Below are positions 53,130 through 59,793 of a DNA stretch of 59,793 nucleotides, piece after piece. Position numbers and translations under genes: made by a program. The stretch is from Planctomycetaceae bacterium (GTDB lineage Bacteria; Planctomycetota; Planctomycetia; Pirellulales; Pirellulaceae): the NCBI GenBank assembly GCA_024225195.1, contig JAAEMV010000199.1, positions 1-59,793 of the forward strand, given 5' to 3'. The notes under the pieces were generated by a model. The model made no database searches and was not told where the DNA came from. It saw nothing but the letters and a program-made list of their open reading frames with translations. The stretch's first letter is position 1. The number at the start of each line of letters is the position of its first letter.

Positions 53130-54773
53130 TCACTTCAGCTCGCTTCGCTTTACCGTAAGTGAATGCGGTTTCTCTCCGTTAATATTGACGATTTCGTACG
53201 TTACTTGCGGGTCATCGAGCGTCGTGTCAAAGGTTACCAATCCGAATGACTGTGGATCGTTGTAGCTGAAAATCGCTCCTGCTTTTTCCATTCGCGGATG
53301 GATATGTTGATTGGTAAGTCGAGAGGAATTGAATTCGTAGAGGTCGTATCCATTGGGGCGTTCAATTTTCCACGCATCGGATCGATGCCGGTCGGCAGAT
53401 ACCAATACGACTCCTTCAATCTTGTTGGACTCAATAAAGCTCAACAACTCTTCGTGTTCTTTTTTGTATCCGTTCCACGTGTCTTTGCTGTCTCCTTTGG
53501 TGCGAAAGTCGAATGGGACTGAAGAACAAATGACTTTAAAAGTCCCTTTAGATTCCAGAAGCTGTTTCTTGAGCCATTTCTTTTGAACTTTACCAAGCAT
53601 TGAGCGAGGCTTAGTTTTAGGAGAGGTTCGGTAGTAGCGACAATCGAGCATTATGAAATCGACGTCCGCGATTGAGAACGAGTACCAGCAACCTGGTTGT
53701 TGGTCGCCGCCTCCATAACCGGGGTTCGCCCAGTTTTGACGAAAGATGGGAAACACCCAGTCCTTTTTCCAAAAAGGAGAATCGATGTCGGCTCCTCCCC
53801 AGCTGTCATTGGTACTGAAATCGTGGTCATCCCAGATCGTGAAAACAGGCGATCTGGCAGTTAGTTTTCTCCACTCCGGCCGAGACTGGCGGCGTTGGTA
53901 GGTATATTGCTGCATGATGACTGATTCTGGATCATCGATATAAACATTGTCGCCAAGTAACAGAATTGCTTGAGGATCAAATTCGCCGATGGTATTCCAC
54001 ATCCGTTCATTCTCAGGAACATAACCTGCGCCACCTCCGAAGGCGATTACAAACTTCGAAGCCTTTGCTTGGGGTGGTAATGTTCGGAACGAATATTTTT
54101 TCTGACTGGGTTGGCCATCGATTAGGATGGAATACTGATATTCGTGATTTGGCTCTAAATCAGACGCACTCACAACAGCGGTGAAATCTTCGCTTGAACG
54201 AGATTTAACATCCTTACTTTGACCAACCTTTTTACCCGAAGCTGGGTCGGTGATTTGTACATTGACATTCGATACTTTACCTGTGCGAACCCAAAATGAC
54301 GCGGTGGAGTCCGTGACATTTCCAACTAACGGGCCATGGACGGGTTCGTGTGCATATTGAGCCGCCAGCGTTTTCATGAGCTCAGAGTTTGCGAGTGGCT
54401 TTAGCATTTCTCGCGGCCCGGCGATAAGTCGTCCCTCTGGAAGCCCGGCTTCAATCGCGCGCTTCATATAATCTTCGGACTTAGTTAGTTCATTCCGTTG
54501 GCCGTGCAGGATTCCAAGCATGTACAAGGTTTCAGCGTCACTTGGATGTTCGGTCAAATATTTTTCCAGGAATGTCTGTGTCTTATCGATTTGATCTCGA
54601 AGAATGAATCGCAAAGACGACTGGTGGACACGCTTGTACTGATTTTCTTTTCGAAATGAGAGGTCCGGCCTTGGCTTGCTTGCTCCAGCGAGATCGTATT
54701 CGGGCAAAACCTGACTGAATCCGGGTGTGGCGATGCCAAGGCAAAAAAGGAATAGTAGTAGCTTAGCGTGCAT
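53130..54773 (-). CDS. Secreted TPR-PhoD-like phosphatase
   Basis: A 547-residue exported protein with signal peptide (MHAKLLLFLFCLGIATPGFSQ). An N-terminal helical part with at least one clear TPR repeat follows (about 70-110; AETLYMLGILHGQRNELTKS), then an FN3-like PhoD N-domain (HGPLVGNVTDSTASFWVRTG). The PhoD metallophosphatase core carries ILLLGDNVYIDD, the signature IWDDHDFSTNDSWGG, FIMLDCRYYR and VVLVSADRHRSDAW. The order matches alkaline phosphatase D/phospholipase D-like enzymes with an added protein-interaction module. It should act on phosphate esters outside the cytoplasm. It is distinct from the PhoD-like protein at 18.3 kb, which lacks the TPR part. Confidence 0.9.
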   Translation of the reverse strand: MHAKLLLFLFCLGIATPGFSQVLPEYDLAGASKPRPDLSFRKENQYKRVHQSSLRFILRDQIDKTQTFLEKYLTEHPSDAETLYMLGILHGQRNELTKSEDYMKRAIEAGLPEGRLIAGPREMLKPLANSELMKTLAAQYAHEPVHGPLVGNVTDSTASFWVRTGKVSNVNVQITDPASGKKVGQSKDVKSRSSEDFTAVVSASDLEPNHEYQYSILIDGQPSQKKYSFRTLPPQAKASKFVIAFGGGAGYVPENERMWNTIGEFDPQAILLLGDNVYIDDPESVIMQQYTYQRRQSRPEWRKLTARSPVFTIWDDHDFSTNDSWGGADIDSPFWKKDWVFPIFRQNWANPGYGGGDQQPGCWYSFSIADVDFIMLDCRYYRTSPKTKPRSMLGKVQKKWLKKQLLESKGTFKVICSSVPFDFRTKGDSKDTWNGYKKEHEELLSFIESNKIEGVVLVSADRHRSDAWKIERPNGYDLYEFNSSRLTNQHIHPRMEKAGAIFSYNDPQSFGLVTFDTTLDDPQVTYEIVNINGEKPHSLTVKRSELK

Positions 54774-55027
54774 TATCGGCTCAATGAGTTTGGGTCTAAT
54801 CGAATACGACTATTTTCCATTTTCCCAGACCGAATGCAATGGAATAATTTGAGGGAGCTTACGTAAAGCAGCTGAAATTAAAAAGAGAACGTTCGATAAC
54901 ATGAAAATAACCGAGGTTGGTTGAGAGGCAGTGTCACAGTTAACTAAGATGGAGGGGCCAGTGGCTGGTTCAGCTAGTGAGATCAGGGAATGGGTAATCT
55001 AAATTCGGAAGCTTGTGGGTTCGTTAA

Positions 55028-56149
55028 ATGTTAGATCTCAAAAATTACCATCGCGATTTACGAGCTTGTGTTTTTGTCGGGCTTATTTTTGCTTCGTTCA
55101 GTTGCTGTGTTGGTGCTCAAGAATCAAGCGATAAAGTCGAGGTTGCTACCCAGCCATTTTTTCCCAAAAGTGATTCGGATTGGAAACGGCTAACACCGTC
55201 CAGTGCCGGCTGGGACGAAGCGGCGTTGAAGGAACTGCTGCGCTATGCGGGAGAGCAGAAATCATCAGCGTTAGTCGTTTTATTGCGTGGGCGGATTGTG
55301 GTGGAGCAGTATTGGGATATTTCCAGTTCTCGAAGATATCAGGCAAAAGTTTATGGAAAAGATGGTGAAGGACACGCCTTAGAGGATGTCGCTTCGGTGC
55401 AGAAAAGCTTGGCGGCGATACTGTTAGGAATTGGGTTGGATAAAAACCTTGTCAAGCTCGAAGACCCAGTCACGAAATATCTAGGTGAAGGTTGGTCGAA
55501 TGCATCGGTGGCTCGAGAGTCAGTCATTACGTTAAAGCATTTAATTTCGATGTCGTCCGGCTTGAATGACCAATTGAAATTTCAGTCGAAGCCAAGTTTG
55601 CGGTGGAAATATAATACCAATGCATATTCACGAATCATCAATGTGCTCGAGGCAGCTTCAGGACTCGATCGTAACTCGCTCACGGATCAGTGGCTGTCGC
55701 CGTTGCAAATGGAAAACTCGACTTGGAAAGTTCGCCGGTTTGCCAAGGTTGACCCAAAAACAAATCGCCACGGTTGGGTGACGTCAGCGCGGGATTTGGC
55801 GAGGCTGGGGCTGTTGGTTTCTGCCAATGGCGACTGGGCGGGGCAGCCTCTGGTTGAGAATAAAAAATACATGCAGGAAATGCTCCAATCATCACAACAA
55901 CTGAATCCCGCTTACGGCTATTTGTGGTGGCTAAATGGCCAGTCACACAAGATTCGCGCGGGACGGCTTCGCCAAGGTCCCCTGAATTCAAATGCCCCAG
56001 ATGAGATGGTGGCCGGACTCGGTGCGTTGGAGCAAAAATTATATGTGGTGCCGAATCTAGAGTTAGTGATTGTTCGGCTGGGAGACCAGCCAGAAGCTGG
56101 GTTTGATACCAAGTTATGGGGCTATCTTAGTAAGGTTTTGAAACGCTAA
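55028..56149 (+). CDS. Secreted beta-lactamase-family serine hydrolase
   Basis: A 373-residue exported serine hydrolase of the class C beta-lactamase/PBP4-like esterase fold. A signal peptide (FVGLIFASFSCCVGAQ) precedes the catalytic S-x-x-K motif SVQK (about residue 125) in EDVASVQKSLAAILLG. Tyr-x-Asn is in YNTNAYSRII, and the small-group motif appears replaced by Gly-containing segments near AGLGALEQKLYVVP, as in many esterase members. Such proteins are usually esterases or D-aminopeptidases rather than resistance enzymes. It stands alone on its strand, followed after 159 bases by the sugar-isomerase-like gene. Confidence 0.88.
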   Translation: MLDLKNYHRDLRACVFVGLIFASFSCCVGAQESSDKVEVATQPFFPKSDSDWKRLTPSSAGWDEAALKELLRYAGEQKSSALVVLLRGRIVVEQYWDISSSRRYQAKVYGKDGEGHALEDVASVQKSLAAILLGIGLDKNLVKLEDPVTKYLGEGWSNASVARESVITLKHLISMSSGLNDQLKFQSKPSLRWKYNTNAYSRIINVLEAASGLDRNSLTDQWLSPLQMENSTWKVRRFAKVDPKTNRHGWVTSARDLARLGLLVSANGDWAGQPLVENKKYMQEMLQSSQQLNPAYGYLWWLNGQSHKIRAGRLRQGPLNSNAPDEMVAGLGALEQKLYVVPNLELVIVRLGDQPEAGFDTKLWGYLSKVLKR

Positions 56150-56308
56150 AAAATGTTGTTCTTGCCTTTTCTCGTGCGAGTTGCGGTTGGTGTCTGCAGC
56201 CAAGCTCTCGGGGTTAATTGCCAAAAAACAATTTGCAATCGACGAGCACCAATGCCACATTGGTGGAAGAATTTCAAGAACATATTCAATTGTTAATCAG
56301 AGAGCAAA

Positions 56309-57220
56309 ATGGATCGTCGAAGAATTTTAAAGTTGGGTGTGGCCTCAGGATTGGCATGGGTCGCTTCGCCACGAACGCGGGTTTTGGGTGATTTGTTAAA
56401 TCTCCCGAGCGTGGTGGCACCGGATTGGTTGACGTTGGCGGTGCAACAATACTCTTTTAATCGACAGCTCCGTTCAGGTGAGATGAACATTCTTGATTTC
56501 CCAAAGACCGTTGTCAAAGGAACAGGAATCAAGGCACTGGAGTATTTCAATGGACATATCGAAGATAAAATAAAGGATACTGCGTTTTTTAAACAGCTTA
56601 GAAAACGCTCTGATGACCTGGGTGCTGTGAATACGATGATGTTATGCCGGAGCAAAAATGCGGTCGACTCACCGGATGCGAAAATTCGAAAATTGGCGAT
56701 CGAAGGCTATCGCCCGTGGCTGGAAGCGACCAGAGTGCTCGGTGGAAAATATATACGGGTAGATACTCGTCATAAGGGGGAAGCGGAAAAGCAAAAAGGT
56801 TTTGCAGTCGCTGGTTTACGTTCACTCTGTAAAGTCGCGGATGAGTATGAAATGGGAATCCTTGTTGAAAACCATGGCAACCACTCCGGAAATGGTGCTT
56901 GGCTGGCAGATGTAATGAAACAAGTTGATTTGGCGAACTGCGGTACTTTGCCAGATTTTCAAAATTTTAAGGAGTACGATCCATATCAGGGAGTTTCGGA
57001 GATGATGCCGTGGGCAAAAATTCTCTGTGCTAAAGCAAAGTCATTTGATGATAACGGTGATGAAGAAAATATTGATTTCCGTAAGATGCTGAAAATTGCC
57101 AAGGCTGCCGGATTTCGAGGGTACATAGGAATCGAATTCGAAGGCCATGGAGTCGACCCAGTGCAGGGAATTAATGCGACTAAGAAATTGATTCAAAAAG
57201 TAATGCGAGAATTGAATTAG
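56309..57220 (+). CDS. Exported sugar phosphate isomerase/epimerase-like TIM-barrel protein
   Basis: A 303-residue protein of the AP-endonuclease-2/xylose-isomerase-like family. It begins with a twin-arginine-like signal (MDRRRILKLGVASGLAW), so the barrel should be exported folded. Core features are the first strand LAVQQYSFNRQL, metal-region residues in MGILVENHGNHSG and the last strand RGYIGIEFEGHG. Family members isomerise or epimerise sugars or inositols, or act as 3-keto-sugar enzymes. The neighbouring symporter and DUF1080 gene (a family that includes 3-keto-disaccharide hydrolases) make a sugar pathway likely. The exact reaction is not readable from sequence. Confidence 0.88.
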   Translation: MDRRRILKLGVASGLAWVASPRTRVLGDLLNLPSVVAPDWLTLAVQQYSFNRQLRSGEMNILDFPKTVVKGTGIKALEYFNGHIEDKIKDTAFFKQLRKRSDDLGAVNTMMLCRSKNAVDSPDAKIRKLAIEGYRPWLEATRVLGGKYIRVDTRHKGEAEKQKGFAVAGLRSLCKVADEYEMGILVENHGNHSGNGAWLADVMKQVDLANCGTLPDFQNFKEYDPYQGVSEMMPWAKILCAKAKSFDDNGDEENIDFRKMLKIAKAAGFRGYIGIEFEGHGVDPVQGINATKKLIQKVMRELN

Positions 57221-57359
57221 TCTATATTTTCAGTTTCTAGAGATCTTGCATTTAGAAGGTCTGATATCGCAATTACAGACATCGGTTCAAAGGGTGAACG
57301 AGCTGGGTGTTCTGTGTTATGATTGCCGTCGCTGATTTTCGAATTCCCTCCTTCCGGCG

Positions 57360-59033
57360 ATGGGTTTAGCTATGACCATTATTACCTTCCTCTTTTTTAC
57401 GACGCTCGTCATTGTTTTGACTTGGTGGATAACCCGCGGTACGAATCTGGACACCGACGAAGGTTATTTTTTGGCCGGCCGAAGCCTTACCGGAATTTTT
57501 ATTGCCGGCTCGCTATTGTTGACGAACTTATCGACGGAGCAGTTGATTGGGCTGAATGCAGACTCATTCAATGAAGGACTTTCGGTCATGTGTTGGGAAG
57601 TCGTAGCTGGGATGTCGTTAGTGGTGCTCGCGCTGGTATTTCTCCCGAGGTATCTCAAGTCCGGGATCGCAACCATCCCTCAGTTTCTTGAGGAACGTTA
57701 CGGGTCTTCTGTCCGCGCGATTACTGCGGGTATTTTTATTGTTGCCTACATGCTGATTTTATTGCCCTTCGTCTTGTATCTCGGTGCGAAGGGACTCAAT
57801 GGCATGTTGGGCTTGGAGACGATGTTCCAGCTTACCGAATTGCAGACGATCTGGGCGGTCATCATTTTTATTGCCGTGCTCGGAGGAGGTTATGCCATTT
57901 GGGGTGGAATGCGTGCAATTGCAGTCTCGGACACATTGAATGGGGCAGGGTTGTTGGTCGGCGGTTTAATGATCACCTATTTCTCCATCCAAGTGGTTGC
58001 GGGTGATGAAGGTGGTTGGATGGGTGCTTATGAAAAAATTAAGGCTGCTGACGCGGATGCCTTTCAATCTCTCGGGAAAGCAGATGAAGGTACACATTGG
58101 CCGACTTTGTTTACTGGCGTGCTGTTGTTGAATTTTTTCTATTGGTGTACCAACCAGCAAATAATTCAGCGGACGTTTGGCGCGAAAAATCTAGCCGAAG
58201 GCCAAAAGGGCGTTCTGTTAGCCGCATTTTTTAAGATTTTGGCACCGCTGGTACTGATATTGCCCGGTATCATCGCTGCCTATTTGGTAATTTCCGCTCA
58301 GGATGCCGAGATGGTGGCAGCGGTGGGAGCCAACGACAAAGGAGAATGGAAAGCTGATCGAGCCTACGGAGCACTGGTCACCCGCGTGCTTCCTGACTGG
58401 TTGCTGGGTTTCTTTGCCGCGGTTGTGGTTGGTTCAATCTTATCCACCTTTAACTCAGTATTAAATTCAGCGGCCACCTTGTTTTCACTGGATGTCTACA
58501 AGCAATATTTAAATCCTCAGGCATCAACAAAAACAGTTGTTCGCTCAGGACAATTTTGCAGTTTTGTAGTTGCTGTATTCGCAGTCGTAGCCGCGCCAAA
58601 TATCTTCTACGGCCGCGATAGTGTTTTTGGATTTTTTCAAACTCTCAACGGTGTTTATTTTATTCCTCTACTGGCCATTATTATGATTGGAATGTTCAAC
58701 CGCTATGCCGACGAGAAGTCAGCTCTGATTACCTTGCTGATCGGATTGGGGCTCATGGTCATTGGAACGTTCTTCACCGGTGAGGTTGCTGATGCGGAAA
58801 CAGCGGGTTGGTTGAAGGATTATTTTGGTTCTCCTTTTCATTACATGGGCGGAGTTTTTGCCTTGTTGATCGTCCTACAGCTTGGGTTGAGCAGTATCGG
58901 GATGAGACGAGCTGAACCTTACATTCAAGTAGATGCGGGCCTCGTTGATTTGACACCCTGGAAGCCAGCACCTTATGTGGGAGCAGCGTTGATCACGTTG
59001 GTGGTTGGAATTTACATCTATTTTGCAATGTAA
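57360..59033 (+). CDS. Sodium/solute symporter (SSS family, SglT-like)
   Basis: A 557-residue inner-membrane transporter with about fourteen hydrophobic helices. It starts MGLAMTIITFLFF and shows the family's early phrases DEGYFLAGRSLTGIFIAGS and LLLTNLSTEQLIGLNA, a GGGYAIWGGMRAIAVSDTLNG segment and VVVGSILSTFNSVLNSAATLFSLDVYKQY, the typical sodium-binding helix region. The wording matches the sugar-transporting branch of the family. It probably takes up a monosaccharide or deoxy-sugar with sodium, as suits a marine organism, and may be co-transcribed with the isomerase-like gene 139 bases upstream. Confidence 0.93.
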   Translation: MGLAMTIITFLFFTTLVIVLTWWITRGTNLDTDEGYFLAGRSLTGIFIAGSLLLTNLSTEQLIGLNADSFNEGLSVMCWEVVAGMSLVVLALVFLPRYLKSGIATIPQFLEERYGSSVRAITAGIFIVAYMLILLPFVLYLGAKGLNGMLGLETMFQLTELQTIWAVIIFIAVLGGGYAIWGGMRAIAVSDTLNGAGLLVGGLMITYFSIQVVAGDEGGWMGAYEKIKAADADAFQSLGKADEGTHWPTLFTGVLLLNFFYWCTNQQIIQRTFGAKNLAEGQKGVLLAAFFKILAPLVLILPGIIAAYLVISAQDAEMVAAVGANDKGEWKADRAYGALVTRVLPDWLLGFFAAVVVGSILSTFNSVLNSAATLFSLDVYKQYLNPQASTKTVVRSGQFCSFVVAVFAVVAAPNIFYGRDSVFGFFQTLNGVYFIPLLAIIMIGMFNRYADEKSALITLLIGLGLMVIGTFFTGEVADAETAGWLKDYFGSPFHYMGGVFALLIVLQLGLSSIGMRRAEPYIQVDAGLVDLTPWKPAPYVGAALITLVVGIYIYFAM

Positions 59034-59087
59034 CACACTGGCTGCTCTCAACCGTGTACTGATTGGGATTGGGAAATCCAAGTCAAC

Positions 59088-59115
59088 AAAAAATGCCGTT
59101 TGAAATCAAACGGCA
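59088..59115 (-). terminator. Rho-independent terminator for the DUF1080 transcription unit
   Basis: The perfect inverted repeat TGCCGTTTGA/TCAAACGGCA (59094-59103 and 59106-59115) is followed on the minus strand by six T residues. The DUF1080 stop is 175 bases upstream of it, but the in-frame tail described next ends only 25 bases before it. Confidence 0.8.
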
Positions 59116-59139
59116 GGGTTACTAAATCCTTAAGAAACA

Positions 59140-59289
59140 TTATTTGGCGAGGTTTATCTTAAGGGAATATTTTACTTTTGTGATTTGGCCTTCGGCGTTG
59201 GTGATTACAACGAATCCGATGAATTTTTCAAAGAAATTTCTCCGGATAAAAGTCCAGTTCGTCCACGTACGGGCTAGTCCACTCGCCAG
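59140..59289 (-). pseudogene. Open, protein-like tail in frame after the DUF1080 stop
   Basis: After the TAA of the DUF1080 gene the same frame stays open for 49 codons and reads like the end of a protein: WTNWTFIRRNFFEKFIGF, then VVITNAEGQITKVKYSL, ending KINLAK. Its own TAA is 25 bases before the terminator. It has no ATG or GTG start. It could be the 3' remnant of a deleted gene or an extension lost by a new stop codon. The opposite strand also reads smoothly here, so the signal is suggestive only. Confidence 0.3.
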
Positions 59290-59793
59290 TTAGTTCGCTT
59301 GGTAGAGCCGCGATTGATCGTCCAAGGGAACAACCCAAACGTTTCTAAATTTTACAGCGTTGTTGTGATCCTGAAGAAAGACCGGCCCCGTCATGGTCTG
59401 TTTCTGTTGCTTGCCGATTTTCTTTAGATAGCTCGTCACCCCGTGACGGTAGGGGTGAAATGAAGAGCGAGCTTCTTCAAATTTTGTCTCATCTTGAACT
59501 TTTTGGCCATTTAGAAATGCAGTGACTGATCCGGGCTTGGTGATCTTACCTTTCTTGTCTCGTCGTGGTGCTCGATAACGAATGTCATAAACCTGCCATT
59601 CGCCAGGTGGACGAGCGGCATTAACGAGTGCTTTGCGGAACCCGTAAAGCGCGCCCATATCATCCATGGTGATTTCATCTTTGCCATGCGTGTTAATAAT
59701 TTGGAGTTCGTAATTGCCATGAATATAAATACCACTGTTTCCAGATCCTTTTGGGGGAAGCATGAATTCAACATGGATGTCAGCGTCTCGGAA
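59290..59793 (-). CDS. DUF1080 (3-keto-disaccharide hydrolase-like) protein, 5' part missing
   Basis: This is the C-terminal 167 residues of a DUF1080 protein; the frame stays open to the window edge, and an internal ATG at 59763 is not the true start. Family landmarks are DADIHVEFMLPPKGSGNSG, GIYIHGNYELQI, PPGEWQVYDIRYRAPR, VTAFLNGQKVQ, a GPVFLQDHNNAVKFRNVWV segment and a short end. The fold is a concanavalin-like jelly roll; some members hydrolyse 3-keto-disaccharides and others probably bind sugars. Its position beside a symporter and an isomerase-like gene fits sugar metabolism. The sequence after its stop codon is unusual (see the in-frame tail). Confidence 0.9.
   Translation of the reverse strand, partial: FRDADIHVEFMLPPKGSGNSGIYIHGNYELQIINTHGKDEITMDDMGALYGFRKALVNAARPPGEWQVYDIRYRAPRRDKKGKITKPGSVTAFLNGQKVQDETKFEEARSSFHPYRHGVTSYLKKIGKQQKQTMTGPVFLQDHNNAVKFRNVWVVPLDDQSRLYQAN

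Noticed and set aside
55028-56149. Beta-lactam resistance gene
   Set aside because: The S-x-x-K and Y-x-N motifs place it in the broad serine hydrolase family, but the rest looks like an esterase-type member; there is no ground for calling resistance.
56153-56296. 47-codon frame starting MLFLPFLVRVAVG after the serine hydrolase
   Set aside because: It begins with a signal-like stretch but has no ribosome-binding site, and the rest is rich in Cys, Trp and Asn with no pattern.

Overview
The window reads as a chromosomal segment of a planctomycete, most likely a marine member of the Pirellulaceae or a close relative. The evidence is the gene content. There are DUF1553/DUF1501 and DUF1592/DUF1552 gene pairs, multi-heme 'planctomycete cytochrome' proteins, six secreted formylglycine sulfatases, a BBP2-type porin, two PhoD-like phosphatases and a DUF1080 protein. 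GC content is moderate by eye. I saw no tRNA, rRNA, CRISPR array, insertion sequence or phage genes. Both window edges cut through genes.

Layout. 1-2.6 kb: end of a DUF1553 gene, then a DUF1501 gene. 2.6-10.2 kb: pepD, a DMT permease, an SDR, an ACMSD-type decarboxylase, radC, an aldehyde dehydrogenase and a 2-aminomuconate-deaminase-like RidA protein. Three of these match consecutive steps of the meta-cleavage route of 3-hydroxyanthranilate (kynurenine/tryptophan) breakdown. 10.8-18.1 kb: a secreted S9 peptidase, an ammonium transporter behind a sigma-54 promoter, and a porin with a strong terminator. 18.3-28.2 kb: PhoD phosphatase, RdgC-like protein, EF-hand esterase, FG-GAP propeller, and a DUF1592/DUF1552 pair. 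28.4-43.7 kb: five of the six sulfatases, a beta-propeller/penta-heme cytochrome pair, L-serine dehydratase and a nitroreductase. 43.7-49.9 kb: an esterase-like protein, a possible 38-residue membrane protein, a sigma-54 activator response regulator facing its probable sensor kinase, and an RpoD-like sigma factor with its own sigma-54 promoter. 50-59.8 kb: the sixth sulfatase, a zinc deacylase fused to a glutamine-amidotransferase-like domain, a TPR-PhoD protein, a serine hydrolase, a sugar isomerase-like protein, a sodium/solute symporter and a truncated DUF1080 gene.

How the genes work together. The sulfatases, the symporter, the TIM-barrel isomerase-like protein, the DUF1080 protein and the esterases fit growth on sulfated polysaccharide; no canonical glycoside hydrolase was recognised here. 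The most system-like regulatory unit is at 45-50 kb. There a histidine kinase and a sigma-54 activator sit next to a sigma-70-family gene whose upstream region carries a near-consensus -24/-12 element. This suggests a kinase -> activator -> sigma-54 -> alternative sigma cascade similar in logic to Rrp2-RpoN-RpoS of Borrelia. Other notable points are a 17-bp tandem repeat grown from the 3' end of the L-serine dehydratase gene, two sulfatases with off-consensus formylglycine motifs, and the deacylase/BPL_N fusion. All functional calls come from reading motifs by eye; no database search was run.
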